From: Streptomyces humicola
GTDB lineage: Bacteria > Actinomycetota > Actinomycetes > Streptomycetales > Streptomycetaceae
Length of the DNA stretch: 64,000 nucleotides
Assembly (NCBI RefSeq): GCF_024436035.1
Contig: NZ_JANFNG010000005.1
Span: forward strand, 186,001 to 250,000
Reading direction: 5' to 3'
The notes under the pieces: model-generated
Database searches by the model: none
Seen by the model: the letters and a program-made list of their open reading frames with translations, nothing else
What the model was told of the DNA's origin: nothing
Program-made: the position numbers and the translations under genes
Part shown: one piece after another, positions 26,055 through 35,505 of the stretch
Position numbering within the stretch: position 1 is the stretch's first letter
Layout of the letters: every line of letters begins with the position of its first letter

Positions 26055-27286
26055 ATGCTGCTGCTCCTTTGCTCCATGCACTGCTGCTGCGGATGCCCGG
26101 CGGAACGCAGGCGTGCCAGCACGTCGGGGGTCATCAGCTCGGAGCTGCGGCTGGCACCGGCCGCGGTGGCGAAGAAGCGCTCGGTGAGCACGGGGTCGGC
26201 GGACAGCACGCGTAGCACGTCCAGCCTGCGCTCGGGACGCAGCTTGGCCACGGACAGTGTGTCCTGGTAGCCGTCCATCACCAGCGCGTCGCGCCGGCGG
26301 GCGTACTCCCGCAGTGCCCTGCGCAGCCGAGGCTCGTCCAGCAGGCTGTCTCCCACGACCTCCACCAGGACGGCGGCCTGCTGGAAGGCATCGGTGATCC
26401 CGCGCGCCGTGATGGAATCCTTGTGGTGGCCCGCGTCCCCCACCAGCGCCCAACCGGGCCCGACAGCCTGTCGAAGGTAGTTGCGCTGTTCGCCGCTGCC
26501 GTAGAGCCGGTCCGCTCGGGTGCCTGCGGCCACGCGGGCGTAAAGGTCCGGAGCGACTGTCCGCACCGCCTCCAGATGAGCCGACTGCGCGTCGGCACGC
26601 ACCGTGTCGAACTCCGACTGCGGGAAGTAGGCCGCTACGAGGGTCAGACCGTCGTTCGTGGGGACGCAGCCCGTCCAGCGGCCGGGCGCACCGTACGCCT
26701 CGAAACCGGCCGGAACGTCCTCCCAGAACGAGTAGTAGACGCACGTCATCAACGGATGCCCGGTGATGACCGGAGCGCCCGCGCAGGCGGCGACTCGGGA
26801 ACGCATGCCGTCGGCCCCGACCACCAGGCGCGCGTGTTCCTGAAACGTGCGCCATGTTGCGCCGGTGCGGCAACGCACTCCGACCACCCGGTCGCCGTCG
26901 AGGACCAGGTCCTCCAACGTGTGCCCCTCGCGGAACTCCACCCCGGCCGCGACCGCCGCCCGCACGAGGATCCCGTCCAGCAGGTGGCGGCGCGGCGCGT
27001 AGGCCGCCCGCACCCCGTCCACCGGCCAGCTGCAGCCCTCCAGCCGCACGTCCCCTACCTGATGCACCGCGTGCTCGATGGGAGGACAGCCGGTGGCCGC
27101 GACCGCGTCGAGCAGACCCCATCGATGCAACAGCGCGACGCCCGGCTGGTGGATGTAGAGGGTCGACAGGGTGTCCCGGGGGAACCTCGCCCGATCCACC
27201 ATCAGCACCCGGTAGCCCCGTCTGGCGAACAGCATGGCGGTCGGGGCGCCGGCGCATCGCGCTCCGACGACGATGACGTCGTACAC
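26051..27286 (-). CDS. FAD-dependent oxidoreductase/monooxygenase (geranylgeranyl-reductase/halogenase-like fold)
   Basis: About 411 aa. The FAD motif is DVIVVGARCAGAPTAMLFAR at the N terminus; the second FAD contact is GWALVGDAGHHKDSITARGI. This GARCAG/GDAGxHKD pair defines a subgroup of group A-like flavoproteins. No halogenase WxWxIP motif was seen. Start: GTG at 27286, because conserved sequence begins YDVIVVGARCAG; the frame is open to 27703 but overlaps the LLM gene. It is 43 nt after the LLM oxidoreductase. Likely a tailoring hydroxylase or desaturase of the cluster product. Confidence 0.87.
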   Translation of the reverse strand: MYDVIVVGARCAGAPTAMLFARRGYRVLMVDRARFPRDTLSTLYIHQPGVALLHRWGLLDAVAATGCPPIEHAVHQVGDVRLEGCSWPVDGVRAAYAPRRHLLDGILVRAAVAAGVEFREGHTLEDLVLDGDRVVGVRCRTGATWRTFQEHARLVVGADGMRSRVAACAGAPVITGHPLMTCVYYSFWEDVPAGFEAYGAPGRWTGCVPTNDGLTLVAAYFPQSEFDTVRADAQSAHLEAVRTVAPDLYARVAAGTRADRLYGSGEQRNYLRQAVGPGWALVGDAGHHKDSITARGITDAFQQAAVLVEVVGDSLLDEPRLRRALREYARRRDALVMDGYQDTLSVAKLRPERRLDVLRVLSADPVLTERFFATAAGASRSSELMTPDVLARLRSAGHPQQQCMEQRSSSI

Positions 27287-27329
27287 CTCAGCGAGTCCCT
27301 TCCTCGGTACGGTGGCGGTATGGCGGCGT

Positions 27330-28391
27330 TCAGTCGCCTGCGCCGGACTTGGCGAGCGCGTCCGCAAGCAGCCGCAAGGTGCGGATGCCGTCTTCGGTGT
27401 CCCGTGGGAAGACCATGGCGGACAACGTCGTGACGCCTGCCTCCTGGTAGGCGCGCAGCCGGTCGGCGACCTGGCTGACCGGGCCGAGCAGACAGGTCTG
27501 TTCGAGGAACCGCCGGGGGACCGCCGCCGCGGCCGCTCGGATCCGGCCGTCCAGGTAGAGTCGCTGCACCTCCTGGGCGGCGTCGGCATGACCGGTGCGG
27601 GCTGCCTGGCGGGTGTAGAAGTTGTGCAGCTTCGATCCCATCCCGCCGAGATAGTGGGCGGTGAACAGCCGCACTCGGTCGGCACAAGCGCCGGTGTCGT
27701 CACCGATCACCACTGGTACGGCGGCGACCACGTCGAACCCTTCGAGGGTGAGCCCTTGTGCCTTCCGGCCCGCCTGCGCCTGCGTCAACTGGTCCGAGCT
27801 CGCCTCCGGTTGGAAGAAGACCGACAGCCATCCGTCCGCGATCTCCCCGGCGAGCCGGGTGTTGGCGGGGCCGACCGCCGCCAGGTAGACCGGGAGGTCC
27901 TTGCGCCGGGGATGCATCCCGAGCCGGAGCGGCTTCCCTTCGCCGCCGGGAAGGGGCAGCGGATAGTACGTCCCGTCGTGCACCACCTTCTGCTCGGCCA
28001 GCACCTGACGGACGATCGCGATGTACTCGCGGGTCCGCACCAGCGGCCGCTCGAACCGTACCCCGTGCCACCCCTCGGAGACCTGCGGTCCGGAGACGCC
28101 CAGGCCGAGCCGGAACCGTCCCCCGGACAGCAGGTCGAGACTCGCCGCCGTCATCGCCGTCATCGCCGGTGTGCGCGCCGGGATCTGCATCGCCGCGGTG
28201 CCCAGCTCGATGCGCTCGGTTCGAGCGGCCAGCCAGGCGAGCACCGAGACGGCGTCGGAGCTGAATACCTCCGCGCTCCACACCACGCAGTAGCCGAGCC
28301 GCTCTGCTTCCTGGACGTACGCCAGCGACTCCTCGGGCGGCGGCGCTGCGGCGAGCCTGCCGAGATAGCGGAGGTTCAGGCCCAGTCGCAT
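27330..28391 (-). CDS. LLM-class F420-dependent oxidoreductase
   Basis: A 353-aa luciferase-like TIM-barrel oxidoreductase. Landmarks: MRLGLNLRYLG start, LGTAAMQIPARTPAMTAMTA, GRFRLGLGVSGPQVSEGWHG and REYIAIVRQVLA, a pattern typical of actinobacterial F420-dependent members. One-base overlap with the upstream hydrolase stop. In the cluster it may reduce a double bond or imine, or oxidise an alcohol. F420 rather than FMN use is family inference. Confidence 0.9.
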   Translation of the reverse strand: MRLGLNLRYLGRLAAAPPPEESLAYVQEAERLGYCVVWSAEVFSSDAVSVLAWLAARTERIELGTAAMQIPARTPAMTAMTAASLDLLSGGRFRLGLGVSGPQVSEGWHGVRFERPLVRTREYIAIVRQVLAEQKVVHDGTYYPLPLPGGEGKPLRLGMHPRRKDLPVYLAAVGPANTRLAGEIADGWLSVFFQPEASSDQLTQAQAGRKAQGLTLEGFDVVAAVPVVIGDDTGACADRVRLFTAHYLGGMGSKLHNFYTRQAARTGHADAAQEVQRLYLDGRIRAAAAAVPRRFLEQTCLLGPVSQVADRLRAYQEAGVTTLSAMVFPRDTEDGIRTLRLLADALAKSGAGD

Positions 28392-29359
28392 CAGCGCGGG
28401 GCTCCTTCCAGTGTGTGGAGTGAGTGGTGCAGGAAGTCCAGGACGGTGCGGGTATAGGTCTCCCGGTCAAGCGCCAGGGTCTGCAGGTGGTCTGCCCTCG
28501 GGACGGTGAGCGTGCGGGCCGTGGGGTAGTGGGCCGCCACACGCCGGGTCTCCTCGGGATGGATGATGCGGTCCTCGGCGCCCGTCACGAAGAGCATGGG
28601 TGTGCCGCCGGCCCCGCCGCGTTCCGGAGGCGGCGGCCAGGGCCGGTGCCCGCCCAGCGTCATGCGAGTGAAGAAGGCGAGCGCGGCCTCGACGGCGTCG
28701 CGGGCCGGCGGCCGCCGCACGCCCCGCGGCAAGGACAGCACACCGGCGCGCAGCAGCCGCCCGGGGATCAGCGACGGGTCCGGGCTCGGGCCACCGTCGA
28801 AGACGGCGGCGTCAACGGCGAGTTCGGGAAGGAACATCGCCCGCAGCATGGCGAAGGTGGCCAGCGAGAAGCCGTACAGCACCAGCTGGCATCCGGCGTA
28901 CTCCGGCAGGCGGCGGACGTGACGGATCACCTGGACCACGTCGTCGACGAAGCGGAGGTAGTAGCCAGTGAGCCCCCGGTCACGGAAGCTGTCGCCGTGG
29001 TTGCGGAAGTCGAACAACAGCACCGTGAACCCGGCCCGGTGCAGGAACCTGGCGTGGGGGAGCACGCTGGTCTTGTCCCGTCCCAGCCCGTGGCCGAGCA
29101 CTACGACGCGGCGCGGGTCGCCCCGGCACAGCCATGCGCTCAGCTCGCCCGCACCGGGGAGCGGAATGCGCAGGTCCTCGGGGTACAAGCCGAAGCGGGC
29201 CGCGGTGTGCCGCCGCTCCGGCAGGGGAGGGTGGAACAGCGCATGCACCAACTGCCAAGCGGCCAGGGGCGCGACCGGCAGGCCGAGCACTCCCGCGAGC
29301 AGCGAGGCAGTGGCCCTGGGCCTGGGCCTGAGGAATGGCCGGATCGTCTCGTCAGACAA
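28391..29359 (-). CDS. alpha/beta-hydrolase
   Basis: About 322 aa. The nucleophile elbow is LVLYGFSLATFAML (Ser in GFSLA, with Ala instead of the usual Gly after the elbow), the oxyanion region is VVLGHGLGRDKTS, and the late Asp and His are in VTGAEDRIIHPEE and RADHLQTLALD. One hydrophobic segment near the N terminus (ATASLLAGVLGLPVAPLAAW) suggests membrane association. TTG at 29359 is chosen: GGAGG lies five nucleotides upstream and it overlaps the FabG stop by eight bases; an ATG at 29419 would overlap FabG by 68. It could be a release or editing hydrolase of the pathway. Confidence 0.82.
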   Translation of the reverse strand: MSDETIRPFLRPRPRATASLLAGVLGLPVAPLAAWQLVHALFHPPLPERRHTAARFGLYPEDLRIPLPGAGELSAWLCRGDPRRVVVLGHGLGRDKTSVLPHARFLHRAGFTVLLFDFRNHGDSFRDRGLTGYYLRFVDDVVQVIRHVRRLPEYAGCQLVLYGFSLATFAMLRAMFLPELAVDAAVFDGGPSPDPSLIPGRLLRAGVLSLPRGVRRPPARDAVEAALAFFTRMTLGGHRPWPPPPERGGAGGTPMLFVTGAEDRIIHPEETRRVAAHYPTARTLTVPRADHLQTLALDRETYTRTVLDFLHHSLHTLEGAPR

Positions 29360-30092
29360 CCAGGCCTCCGTCCACTCCCAGCACCTGGCCGGTGACGTAC
29401 CCGGCCTGCGGGGAGACAAGGAAGGACACCACGGCCGCGACCTCCTCCGGGGCGCCGGATCGCCCGAGCGGGACGCGTTCCAGGATGCCGTCTCTTACCC
29501 TGGCGGCCAGGGGCTCGGTCATGTCGGTGTCGATGAGTCCGGGGGCCACTGTGTTGGCGCGGATACCGTACTTCCCGCACTCCCTGGCCAGGGACTTGGT
29601 GAAGCCGATGATTCCCGCCTTGGAAGCCGCGTAATTGCTCTGAGTGGCGCTGCCGTGGACGCCGGCGACCGACGACATTGTCACCACGCAGCCGGAGCGT
29701 CGCTTCATGAATGAGAAAACGCAGGCTCGGCAGATGTTGTAGGTGCCGTCCAGATTCGTCGTCAGGACCTCGTCCCAGTCCTCCTGGGTCATCCGCAGCA
29801 GCGGGTTGTCCCTGATCACCCCGGCCGAGGTCACGAGGACGTCCAGCGGACCGAGCTCGTCCTCGGCCTCGGTCACGAAGGCGCGGGCTTGCGCAGGGTC
29901 CGCCACGTCGGCCTGGCGGGCGATGACCCGGGCCCCGGCGGCGGAAGCCGACGTCACCACTTCCTCGGCCGCCGCGGCGTCCGACCGGTAGCAGAACGCC
30001 ACATCGAACCCGTCGCCCGTCAGGCGTTCCACGACGGCGCGGCCGATGCCCCGGGAACCGCCGGAGACCAGGGCCACCCTGCGCCCGGACAC
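29352..30092 (-). CDS. 3-oxoacyl-ACP reductase (FabG-like ketoreductase)
   Basis: A 246-aa SDR with the usual FabG length. Cofactor motif SGGSRGIGRAVVERL; catalytic SSVAGVHGSATQSNYAASKA (Ser, Tyr, Lys); C-terminal YVTGQVLGVDGGLVV. GTG at 30092 is chosen because conserved sequence starts there and AGGAGAAAGG lies upstream; a GTG overlapping the ACP stop (30122) is possible. Directly after ACP-1 in the operon: it would reduce the beta-keto group of the ACP-bound chain. Confidence 0.92.
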   Translation of the reverse strand: MSGRRVALVSGGSRGIGRAVVERLTGDGFDVAFCYRSDAAAAEEVVTSASAAGARVIARQADVADPAQARAFVTEAEDELGPLDVLVTSAGVIRDNPLLRMTQEDWDEVLTTNLDGTYNICRACVFSFMKRRSGCVVTMSSVAGVHGSATQSNYAASKAGIIGFTKSLARECGKYGIRANTVAPGLIDTDMTEPLAARVRDGILERVPLGRSGAPEEVAAVVSFLVSPQAGYVTGQVLGVDGGLVV

Positions 30093-30118
30093 CTCCCCGC
30101 CTTTCTCCTGACGTGTTG

Positions 30119-30382
30119 TCACGAGCTGGCCGCCAACTTGGCCGAGACCAGATCGACGACCTGGGCGAGCGAGGTGACCTGCTTGAAGTCCGACTCCTCC
30201 ATCTTGACCCCGTACCGCTTCTCGAGGTTGACCACGATCTCCAGCGCCATCAGGGAGTCGACCTCGAGGTCCTCGACGAGATGGGTGTGGTCGTCGATCT
30301 CCTTCACGGGCAGTTCGAGGGCGTCGGCGATGAGGGAGCGCAGCTCCTCCTTGTCGACGGTGACCTGGCTGCTGTCGGACAT
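30119..30382 (-). CDS. acyl carrier protein (ACP-1)
   Basis: An 87-aa four-helix carrier protein with the canonical phosphopantetheine site LEVDSLMALEI and acidic helices typical of ACPs. AAAGGAAG precedes the ATG. Located between the enoyl-reductase-like SDR and the ketoreductase, so probably the extension carrier of the type II system. Confidence 0.93.
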   Translation of the reverse strand: MSDSSQVTVDKEELRSLIADALELPVKEIDDHTHLVEDLEVDSLMALEIVVNLEKRYGVKMEESDFKQVTSLAQVVDLVSAKLAASS

Positions 30383-30421
30383 GGGGCTTCCTTTCGCTGA
30401 GTTTGTGTACTGGTGCGGTGG

Positions 30422-31228
30422 TCAGGCGGTGAGGCTTTCGCCGCCGTCGACGCCGATCACGTTCCCGGTGAGCCAGGAGGAGTCGGGCGTCGCGAGCAGG
30501 GTGACGATCTCGGCGACGTCCTCCGGTTCGGTCAGCCGGCCGTGCGGGTTGCGGCCGAGGGACGCCTCGGCGTACCTGTCCGCACCGGGGATCTTGCGCA
30601 GGGCCGGAGTGAGGGTGGTGCCTGCACGCAGGGCGTTCACCGCGATGCCCCGTGGGGCGAGTTCCACGGCCAATTGGCGCACGTGCGATTCCAGAGCGGC
30701 CTTGGCAGCCGAGACGGGCCCGTAGTCGCCAAGGACGCGGGTGCTCCCGGCGCTGGTCATCGCGAAGATCTTTGCACCAGACGGCAGCTGGCCGGCGGCG
30801 AGTAGGTCCTGCACCCAATAGACCAGGCTGTGCGCCATGACGTCCACGGTCATGGCCATCTGACGCGGTGAGACGGTCTCCGTCCCGGCGGAGGCATCCG
30901 TCGGGGGCACGAACGGCATCAGCGAGCCGAATGCAAGCGAGTGCAGCAGCACGCGCAGCCCGTTGCCGTCGGTAAGTTCCGCGATCTGGGACACGACCTC
31001 GGAGCGGGTCGCCGGGCTGGCCGCGTTGAGATTGAAGAAGTGGGCGCGGACCCCTGTGGCGTGCAGGTCGTCCGCCAGTTTGGTGGCGCTCTCCTGGCCC
31101 TCGGCCGTGTCGAAGTGGACGCCCACGATGTTGCCTCCCTCGGCGGCCACGGCTCGTGCGGTGGCACGGCCGAAACCGCTGGAGACGCCCAACACCAGGG
31201 ACCAGGATCCTTGCAGGGACGTTCTCAT
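30422..31228 (-). CDS. enoyl-ACP-reductase-like SDR (FabI/FabL type)
   Basis: A 268-aa SDR. The cofactor loop is LVLGVSSGFGRATARAVAAE; the active-site line is GDYGPVSAAKAALESHVRQL, where Tyr and Lys are separated by six residues (Y-x6-K) as in FabI/FabL, rather than the Y-x3-K of ketoreductases. GVHFDTAEGQ and LRAGTTLTPALRKIPG also fit the enoyl-reductase branch. The start has GAGGAG upstream, two bases after the previous stop. It suggests that at least one double bond of the chain is saturated. A ketoreductase function is the main alternative. Confidence 0.8.
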   Translation of the reverse strand: MRTSLQGSWSLVLGVSSGFGRATARAVAAEGGNIVGVHFDTAEGQESATKLADDLHATGVRAHFFNLNAASPATRSEVVSQIAELTDGNGLRVLLHSLAFGSLMPFVPPTDASAGTETVSPRQMAMTVDVMAHSLVYWVQDLLAAGQLPSGAKIFAMTSAGSTRVLGDYGPVSAAKAALESHVRQLAVELAPRGIAVNALRAGTTLTPALRKIPGADRYAEASLGRNPHGRLTEPEDVAEIVTLLATPDSSWLTGNVIGVDGGESLTA

Positions 31229-31230
31229 GG

Positions 31231-32214
31231 TCAACTCCTCGCGCTCATGGTCCGGTGACTGATCGTCTGCTCCCCGGCATGCCGGGCGGGCCTCACCCGG
31301 GCCATCGTGACCGCCCCCTCGGCTGCCGCAGTGATCACGACGCGCTCCGGGCCGCCTCCGGCGAGCGCGCCGACGACATGGCGCATGGGGGTGAGGCACC
31401 CGGCTCCGGCGCGGACCATACGCGTCTCGACGGGCCGCCGGGCCAGCCATGACGCCACCGCGCCGCCAATGGCGGAGTCGTCGAGCACGGCGTCGACGAG
31501 CACCGGGCCCGGCGCCCCAGCGCATACCACGTTCCAGGCCCGCGTCAGCGCCGGGTCGGGCTCGCCTCCCGGCTCCAGGAAGACATCGCCGATCCGGCAG
31601 TCTCCGTAGGCGGTTTCCGCTGCTGTGGACGCGGCAGGGCCGCAGACCAGTACGGCGGCTCCGCAGTCACTGTGCGAGCTGCCCGGTTCGCTCTCGGGGA
31701 GGCGTTCCTCCGTGACGCCGACGAGCAGCAGGTCCGCCCGCCCGCATGCCAGTGCCCGCCCCGCGAGCCGCAGCGCCTGAAGGCCCGCGGTCCGCGGCGA
31801 GTTGGCGGTGAGGCAAAACCCACGCACGCCGTGTTCCGTGGCGAGGCGCGAGGCGAACAGGCTCAGCACGAAGAACGGCGCGGTGAGCGGGCCGATCTCG
31901 TCGGCGCTGGAGGCGAGGATCACGCCATCCTGATGTTCGGTCAGCTCCATGGCGGCGTTGTTGGTGGCGACGACCAGCCCGCGTCGTTCATCGGGCACGC
32001 CGTCGAACGGGGCGTCCGCGTCGGCCAGTGCGTTCCGGGCCGCGGCGAGCAGGTACTGGCAGGCGGCCGGCAGCCGTTTGTATCCCCGTCCGGGCAGGGC
32101 ACAGGAGACGTCGAACCATCCGGGCGACGGTTCCTGACGGGGCGCGGCGGCATCCGAAGGCTTGGCCACCCCGGGGCAGGTGATCCCCAGACCGGTCACC
32201 ACGAGCTCGCTCAT
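31231..32214 (-). CDS. ketosynthase-like protein without catalytic Cys (CLF-like 3)
   Basis: A 327-aa degenerate thiolase-fold protein. The N-terminal MSELVVTGLGITCPG is KS-like, but the active-site loop reads FCLTANSPRTAGLQALRLAG: the nucleophilic Cys position is lost, and the HGTGT and GHxxGxxG motifs are not recognisable. Its ATG overlaps the stop of the intact KS at 32211 (ATGA), so the two are translated as a pair, like KS-alpha and chain-length factor. The frame is open upstream to 32484 but that is antisense-free overlap with the KS gene and is not used. Confidence 0.82.
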   Translation of the reverse strand: MSELVVTGLGITCPGVAKPSDAAAPRQEPSPGWFDVSCALPGRGYKRLPAACQYLLAAARNALADADAPFDGVPDERRGLVVATNNAAMELTEHQDGVILASSADEIGPLTAPFFVLSLFASRLATEHGVRGFCLTANSPRTAGLQALRLAGRALACGRADLLLVGVTEERLPESEPGSSHSDCGAAVLVCGPAASTAAETAYGDCRIGDVFLEPGGEPDPALTRAWNVVCAGAPGPVLVDAVLDDSAIGGAVASWLARRPVETRMVRAGAGCLTPMRHVVGALAGGGPERVVITAAAEGAVTMARVRPARHAGEQTISHRTMSARS

Positions 32215-33410
32215 GCCGCCTCCTGCGCTTCGGTGACGACGAGCGAGACGTTGGTGCCTCCGAAGGCATAAGCGTTGACCAGGACCGACGCCGGGGCGAG
32301 CGGCACCGGGTGGTCCTGCGGGATCCAGACCGGGCACTCGGGATCGGGATCCTGCAGAGCCGGGCTCGCCGGCATCGAGCGGTGCCGGATGAGCAGCGCG
32401 GCGGCGAGGCAGCCGAACGCGCCGGCGGCACCGGCGGTGTGCCCGATCATCGCCTTGAGGTTCAGCAGCGGCAGCCGATCGCACCGTTCGCCGAACACCT
32501 CGCGCAGCGCATAGCTCTCCACCGCGTCGTTGAGCGGGGTGCCGGTGCCGTGCGGGATGACGCCCCCGATCCGGTCGGCATCCGTGCCGGCGTCGGTGAG
32601 CGCGTCCCGTATCGCGCGGACGGCCTGTACGGCGGATGGCTCCGGCGCGGTCAGATGGTGGGCATCGCAGCTCCAGGCGAAGCCGGCCAGTTCGGCGTAC
32701 GGCACCGCACCGCGCCGGTCGGCATGTTCGGCCGACTCCAAAACCAGCATCGCCGAGCCGTCACCGAAGACCGTGCCCTTGCGGTGGCGGTCGAACGGAC
32801 GGCAGGCCTCCGGATCGGCCGCGCCCAGCCGGTTGAAGACGCCGAGGCCGACGCGCGTGGGCCCCTCGGCGCCGCCGGCGAGGACGATCTCGGCCTCGCC
32901 TTCGCGGATCATGTCCGCAGCGACGGACACGGCGTAACCGCTCGCGGCACACGCGTTGCCGACGCTGACGTTGCTGCCCCGTGCCCTGACCGCGGTAGCG
33001 GCGGCCGAAGCCGTGACGGTCAGCGGATTCCACGGGCCGTCGGGATCCGCGGGCGTGCCGGCCGCGCGTCGTGCCTCGTGCATAGCCGCGTTCCCCATCT
33101 CCACGCCCATGACCACCGGCATGGCGGAACAGAACTGCGGGCCGAGCGCCGCATCGGCGACCGCCTCACGGGCCGCAGCGACCGCCATCCGCGGGCCGGG
33201 GCCGAGCGGCACATGACCGTGGTGAGCGGGGGCCACCGGGACGGCATCCCCCGGTACCAGGTACATCAGAGGCGACCGCATATGCGCCCGCGGATCCGGC
33301 AACGGCACAGGACGCGCCCCGCCGACCAGCAGGCCCTGCCAGAACCGCGCGACGCCGGACCCCAGAGGGGAGACGGCCCCCAAACCCGTGATGAGAACCC
33401 GCCGGCTCAT
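32211..33410 (-). CDS. beta-ketoacyl synthase (KS-3, catalytic)
   Basis: A 399-aa KS with a complete triad: Cys154 in VGNACAASGYA, His287 in PHGTGTPLND, His324 in KAMIGHTAGAAGA. The closing NAYAFGGTNVSLVV is the normal KS C terminus. ATGA-type overlaps on both sides (with the dead KS genes at 33407 and 32214). It should catalyse decarboxylative Claisen elongation on ACP-bound chains, paired with the following CLF-like protein. Confidence 0.93.
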   Translation of the reverse strand: MSRRVLITGLGAVSPLGSGVARFWQGLLVGGARPVPLPDPRAHMRSPLMYLVPGDAVPVAPAHHGHVPLGPGPRMAVAAAREAVADAALGPQFCSAMPVVMGVEMGNAAMHEARRAAGTPADPDGPWNPLTVTASAAATAVRARGSNVSVGNACAASGYAVSVAADMIREGEAEIVLAGGAEGPTRVGLGVFNRLGAADPEACRPFDRHRKGTVFGDGSAMLVLESAEHADRRGAVPYAELAGFAWSCDAHHLTAPEPSAVQAVRAIRDALTDAGTDADRIGGVIPHGTGTPLNDAVESYALREVFGERCDRLPLLNLKAMIGHTAGAAGAFGCLAAALLIRHRSMPASPALQDPDPECPVWIPQDHPVPLAPASVLVNAYAFGGTNVSLVVTEAQEAA

Positions 33411-34372
33411 GAGACGCCTGCCGCGGCGGTGAGCAGCAACGCCGCTGCCGCGTCGTCACGGGGCTCACCGCCGGCCACGGCGAGGACGGCCCCAACGCTG
33501 TCCTCGCGCAGGTGGCTGACCCCGGCTGCGCCTTGCAGCACGCCCAGCGCTCCCGAACAGTGGCCGAGCCGAGCGGTGAGATCGAGGACACGCCCGTCAC
33601 CGGGAAGAGGGCCACCATCTCGGGCCAGCAGGAGGCTGATCGGCCCGGGGGCGGTCGCCCGGACGCGGGCCAACGCCTCGTCGGAGCGCGGCGATCGTGC
33701 GTATCCGCGCAGTTGGGCTAGGGCGGGCACGCCGCGGCGCGTCGCGTGGCCCACGGCCTCCACGACCAGCGCGGCGGCCCCGTCCAGCCGCGGCCTCCCG
33801 GTCCCGTCGTCGAGCAGCCGCGCGACCGGCTCGGTGTCCGGTTCCACGCCGACGACGAGCACCACCTCGGCACGCCGGGCGGCGATCAGGTTGGCCGCCC
33901 AGTGCAGCGCGTCAAGACCGCTCGTCGCGCCGTTGCACAGCGTCACGTTGGGGCCGCGCATCCGGTAGCGGATGGCCAGCCAGCCGGCGATCTCGTTGGT
34001 GGACGTCTGAGGAAGTCCGAGCGGGCTCAGCCCGGTGACGGTGTGTTCAGCGATGGTGTCCGCGAACTGGCACACGCTGTCGAGGTTTCCCAGATTGCAA
34101 CTGACAACGACGGCGGTGGCGTGCTCCGGGCCGGTGTACCGCTCGCCGTCGGACAGGCCCGCCTCGTTCAGCGCCGGTTCGGCGGCCCGCAGCGCGAAGC
34201 GCGAGGCCCGGTCCCTGTGGCGCAGGTCGCGACCGCGCAGCCCGGTCTCCGGGTCGAAGCCCGCTGCGGACGCTGCCCGGCCCGCCGCCAGCAGGTCCCC
34301 AGGCCCGGCGACGCCCGAGACGGCGATGCCGCACCCGGTCACCACCGCGTCCTTCAGTTCCGGCCTCATCAT
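33407..34372 (-). CDS. ketosynthase-like protein without catalytic Cys (CLF-like 2)
   Basis: A 321-aa KS fold. The nucleophile loop is LCNGATSGLDAL; aligned with NACAASG the Cys position is Gly, and the HGTGT motif is gone, while a GHCSGALGVLQGA segment is retained. It begins MMRPELKDAVVTGCGIAVSG. ATGA overlap with the upstream intact KS (34369). Interpreted as chain-length-factor-like partner of KS-2. Confidence 0.85.
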   Translation of the reverse strand: MMRPELKDAVVTGCGIAVSGVAGPGDLLAAGRAASAAGFDPETGLRGRDLRHRDRASRFALRAAEPALNEAGLSDGERYTGPEHATAVVVSCNLGNLDSVCQFADTIAEHTVTGLSPLGLPQTSTNEIAGWLAIRYRMRGPNVTLCNGATSGLDALHWAANLIAARRAEVVLVVGVEPDTEPVARLLDDGTGRPRLDGAAALVVEAVGHATRRGVPALAQLRGYARSPRSDEALARVRATAPGPISLLLARDGGPLPGDGRVLDLTARLGHCSGALGVLQGAAGVSHLREDSVGAVLAVAGGEPRDDAAAALLLTAAAGVS

Positions 34373-35505
34373 GCCCCCTTCTCCAGGACCGCCACCGCGT
34401 TGATCCCGCCGAAACCGAACGCGTTCACTTGCGCGACGGCGAGATCGGCCGTGGCCGCCATCCCGCGTACCAGCCGCAGTGAACGAGCCTGTTCGATTGG
34501 GTCGTTCAGCCCCAGGACCGGAGCAACCACCCCCTTCTGCAGCGACAGGGCGGCCATGACCAGGCTGAGCAGACCGGAACCGCCCAGCGTGTGGCCGGTC
34601 ATCGACTTGATGGCGGTGAGCAGCGGCCCCTCGACGGCATCACCGAGCACCTGGCACATCGCCGCCGCCTCGACCTCGTCGTTCAGCTGGGTACCGCTCC
34701 CGTGCAGCATCACCAGGTCGATGTCGCGGGCCGTCACACCCGCCCGCCGATAAGCGTCCTGTACCGCCCAGACGATGCCCTCGGGGTCCGGTGCGGTCGG
34801 ATGGTGGGCGTCGCAACTCATGCTCACGCCGCGGACCACGGCGTGCACCCGGCCGGCCGTCGCCGTGCCCGAGCGCTGCACCACGGCAGCCACCGCGCCC
34901 TCCCCCATCAGCATTCCGCTGCGTTCCCTGTCGAACGGCCGCAGGGCCTCGGGCGTGCGGTTCTGCACCCGGTCCAGGGAGCCGAAGGCGCTCTCGGTGA
35001 TGGAATCCGTGCCGGCCACCACGACCGTGTCGGCCTGGCCCAGCTCGATCATGTCGGTGGCCATGCCGAGCGCGTACAGTGCGGCGGCACAGGCGTTGGC
35101 GAACGTGTAGCTGTACGGCGTGCCAAACTCGTTCCGCAACGTGGGACCGAAGTGCAGATCGCAGGAGGAGAACTCGGTGCCCTGACGCCACCACAGCTCG
35201 GCCGAGCGCTGCTCGCGCAAAGTCGTGCCGACGAGCACGGGGCGGGACCCGATTCCCTCGAGTCCGGCGTCCGCCAGGGCCTGGCCGACGGCGGCGCGCA
35301 GCCAGCGTGACGCGCGGAAGGGCTCGTCGGGTTCCGGCCCGGCGCGGTCGTCGATCTCATAGGCACAGCGGGCCCGGTACTTCGCGGCATCGAAGGCGCG
35401 CAGCGGACCCAGCCCGCTGCACCCCGCGCACAGGCCGTCGAAGATCTCGTAGGGGTTGGATCCGAGCGCCGACACCGCTCCGATTCCCGTGATGTCCCAG
35501 CTCAT
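34369..35505 (-). CDS. beta-ketoacyl synthase (KS-2, catalytic)
   Basis: A 378-aa KS with Cys139 in FANACAAALYAL, His268 in LHGSGTQLND and His305 in KSMTGHTLGGSG. Slightly unusual HGSGT in place of HGTGT. ATGA overlaps with the CoA-ligase gene upstream and the CLF-like gene downstream. Its place right after the aryl-CoA ligase makes it a candidate for the first condensation on the aromatic starter (inference). Confidence 0.93.
   Translation of the reverse strand: MSWDITGIGAVSALGSNPYEIFDGLCAGCSGLGPLRAFDAAKYRARCAYEIDDRAGPEPDEPFRASRWLRAAVGQALADAGLEGIGSRPVLVGTTLREQRSAELWWRQGTEFSSCDLHFGPTLRNEFGTPYSYTFANACAAALYALGMATDMIELGQADTVVVAGTDSITESAFGSLDRVQNRTPEALRPFDRERSGMLMGEGAVAAVVQRSGTATAGRVHAVVRGVSMSCDAHHPTAPDPEGIVWAVQDAYRRAGVTARDIDLVMLHGSGTQLNDEVEAAAMCQVLGDAVEGPLLTAIKSMTGHTLGGSGLLSLVMAALSLQKGVVAPVLGLNDPIEQARSLRLVRGMAATADLAVAQVNAFGFGGINAVAVLEKGA

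Noticed and set aside
26051-27286. the FAD protein as a tryptophan-type halogenase
   Set aside because: The WxWxIP motif of flavin halogenases was not found; the GARCAG and GDAGxHKD motifs fit a broader oxidoreductase subgroup.
32215-32484. N-terminal extension of the dead KS gene up to 32484
   Set aside because: It lies within the intact KS coding sequence in another frame; the ATG at 32214 overlapping the KS stop is the natural start.
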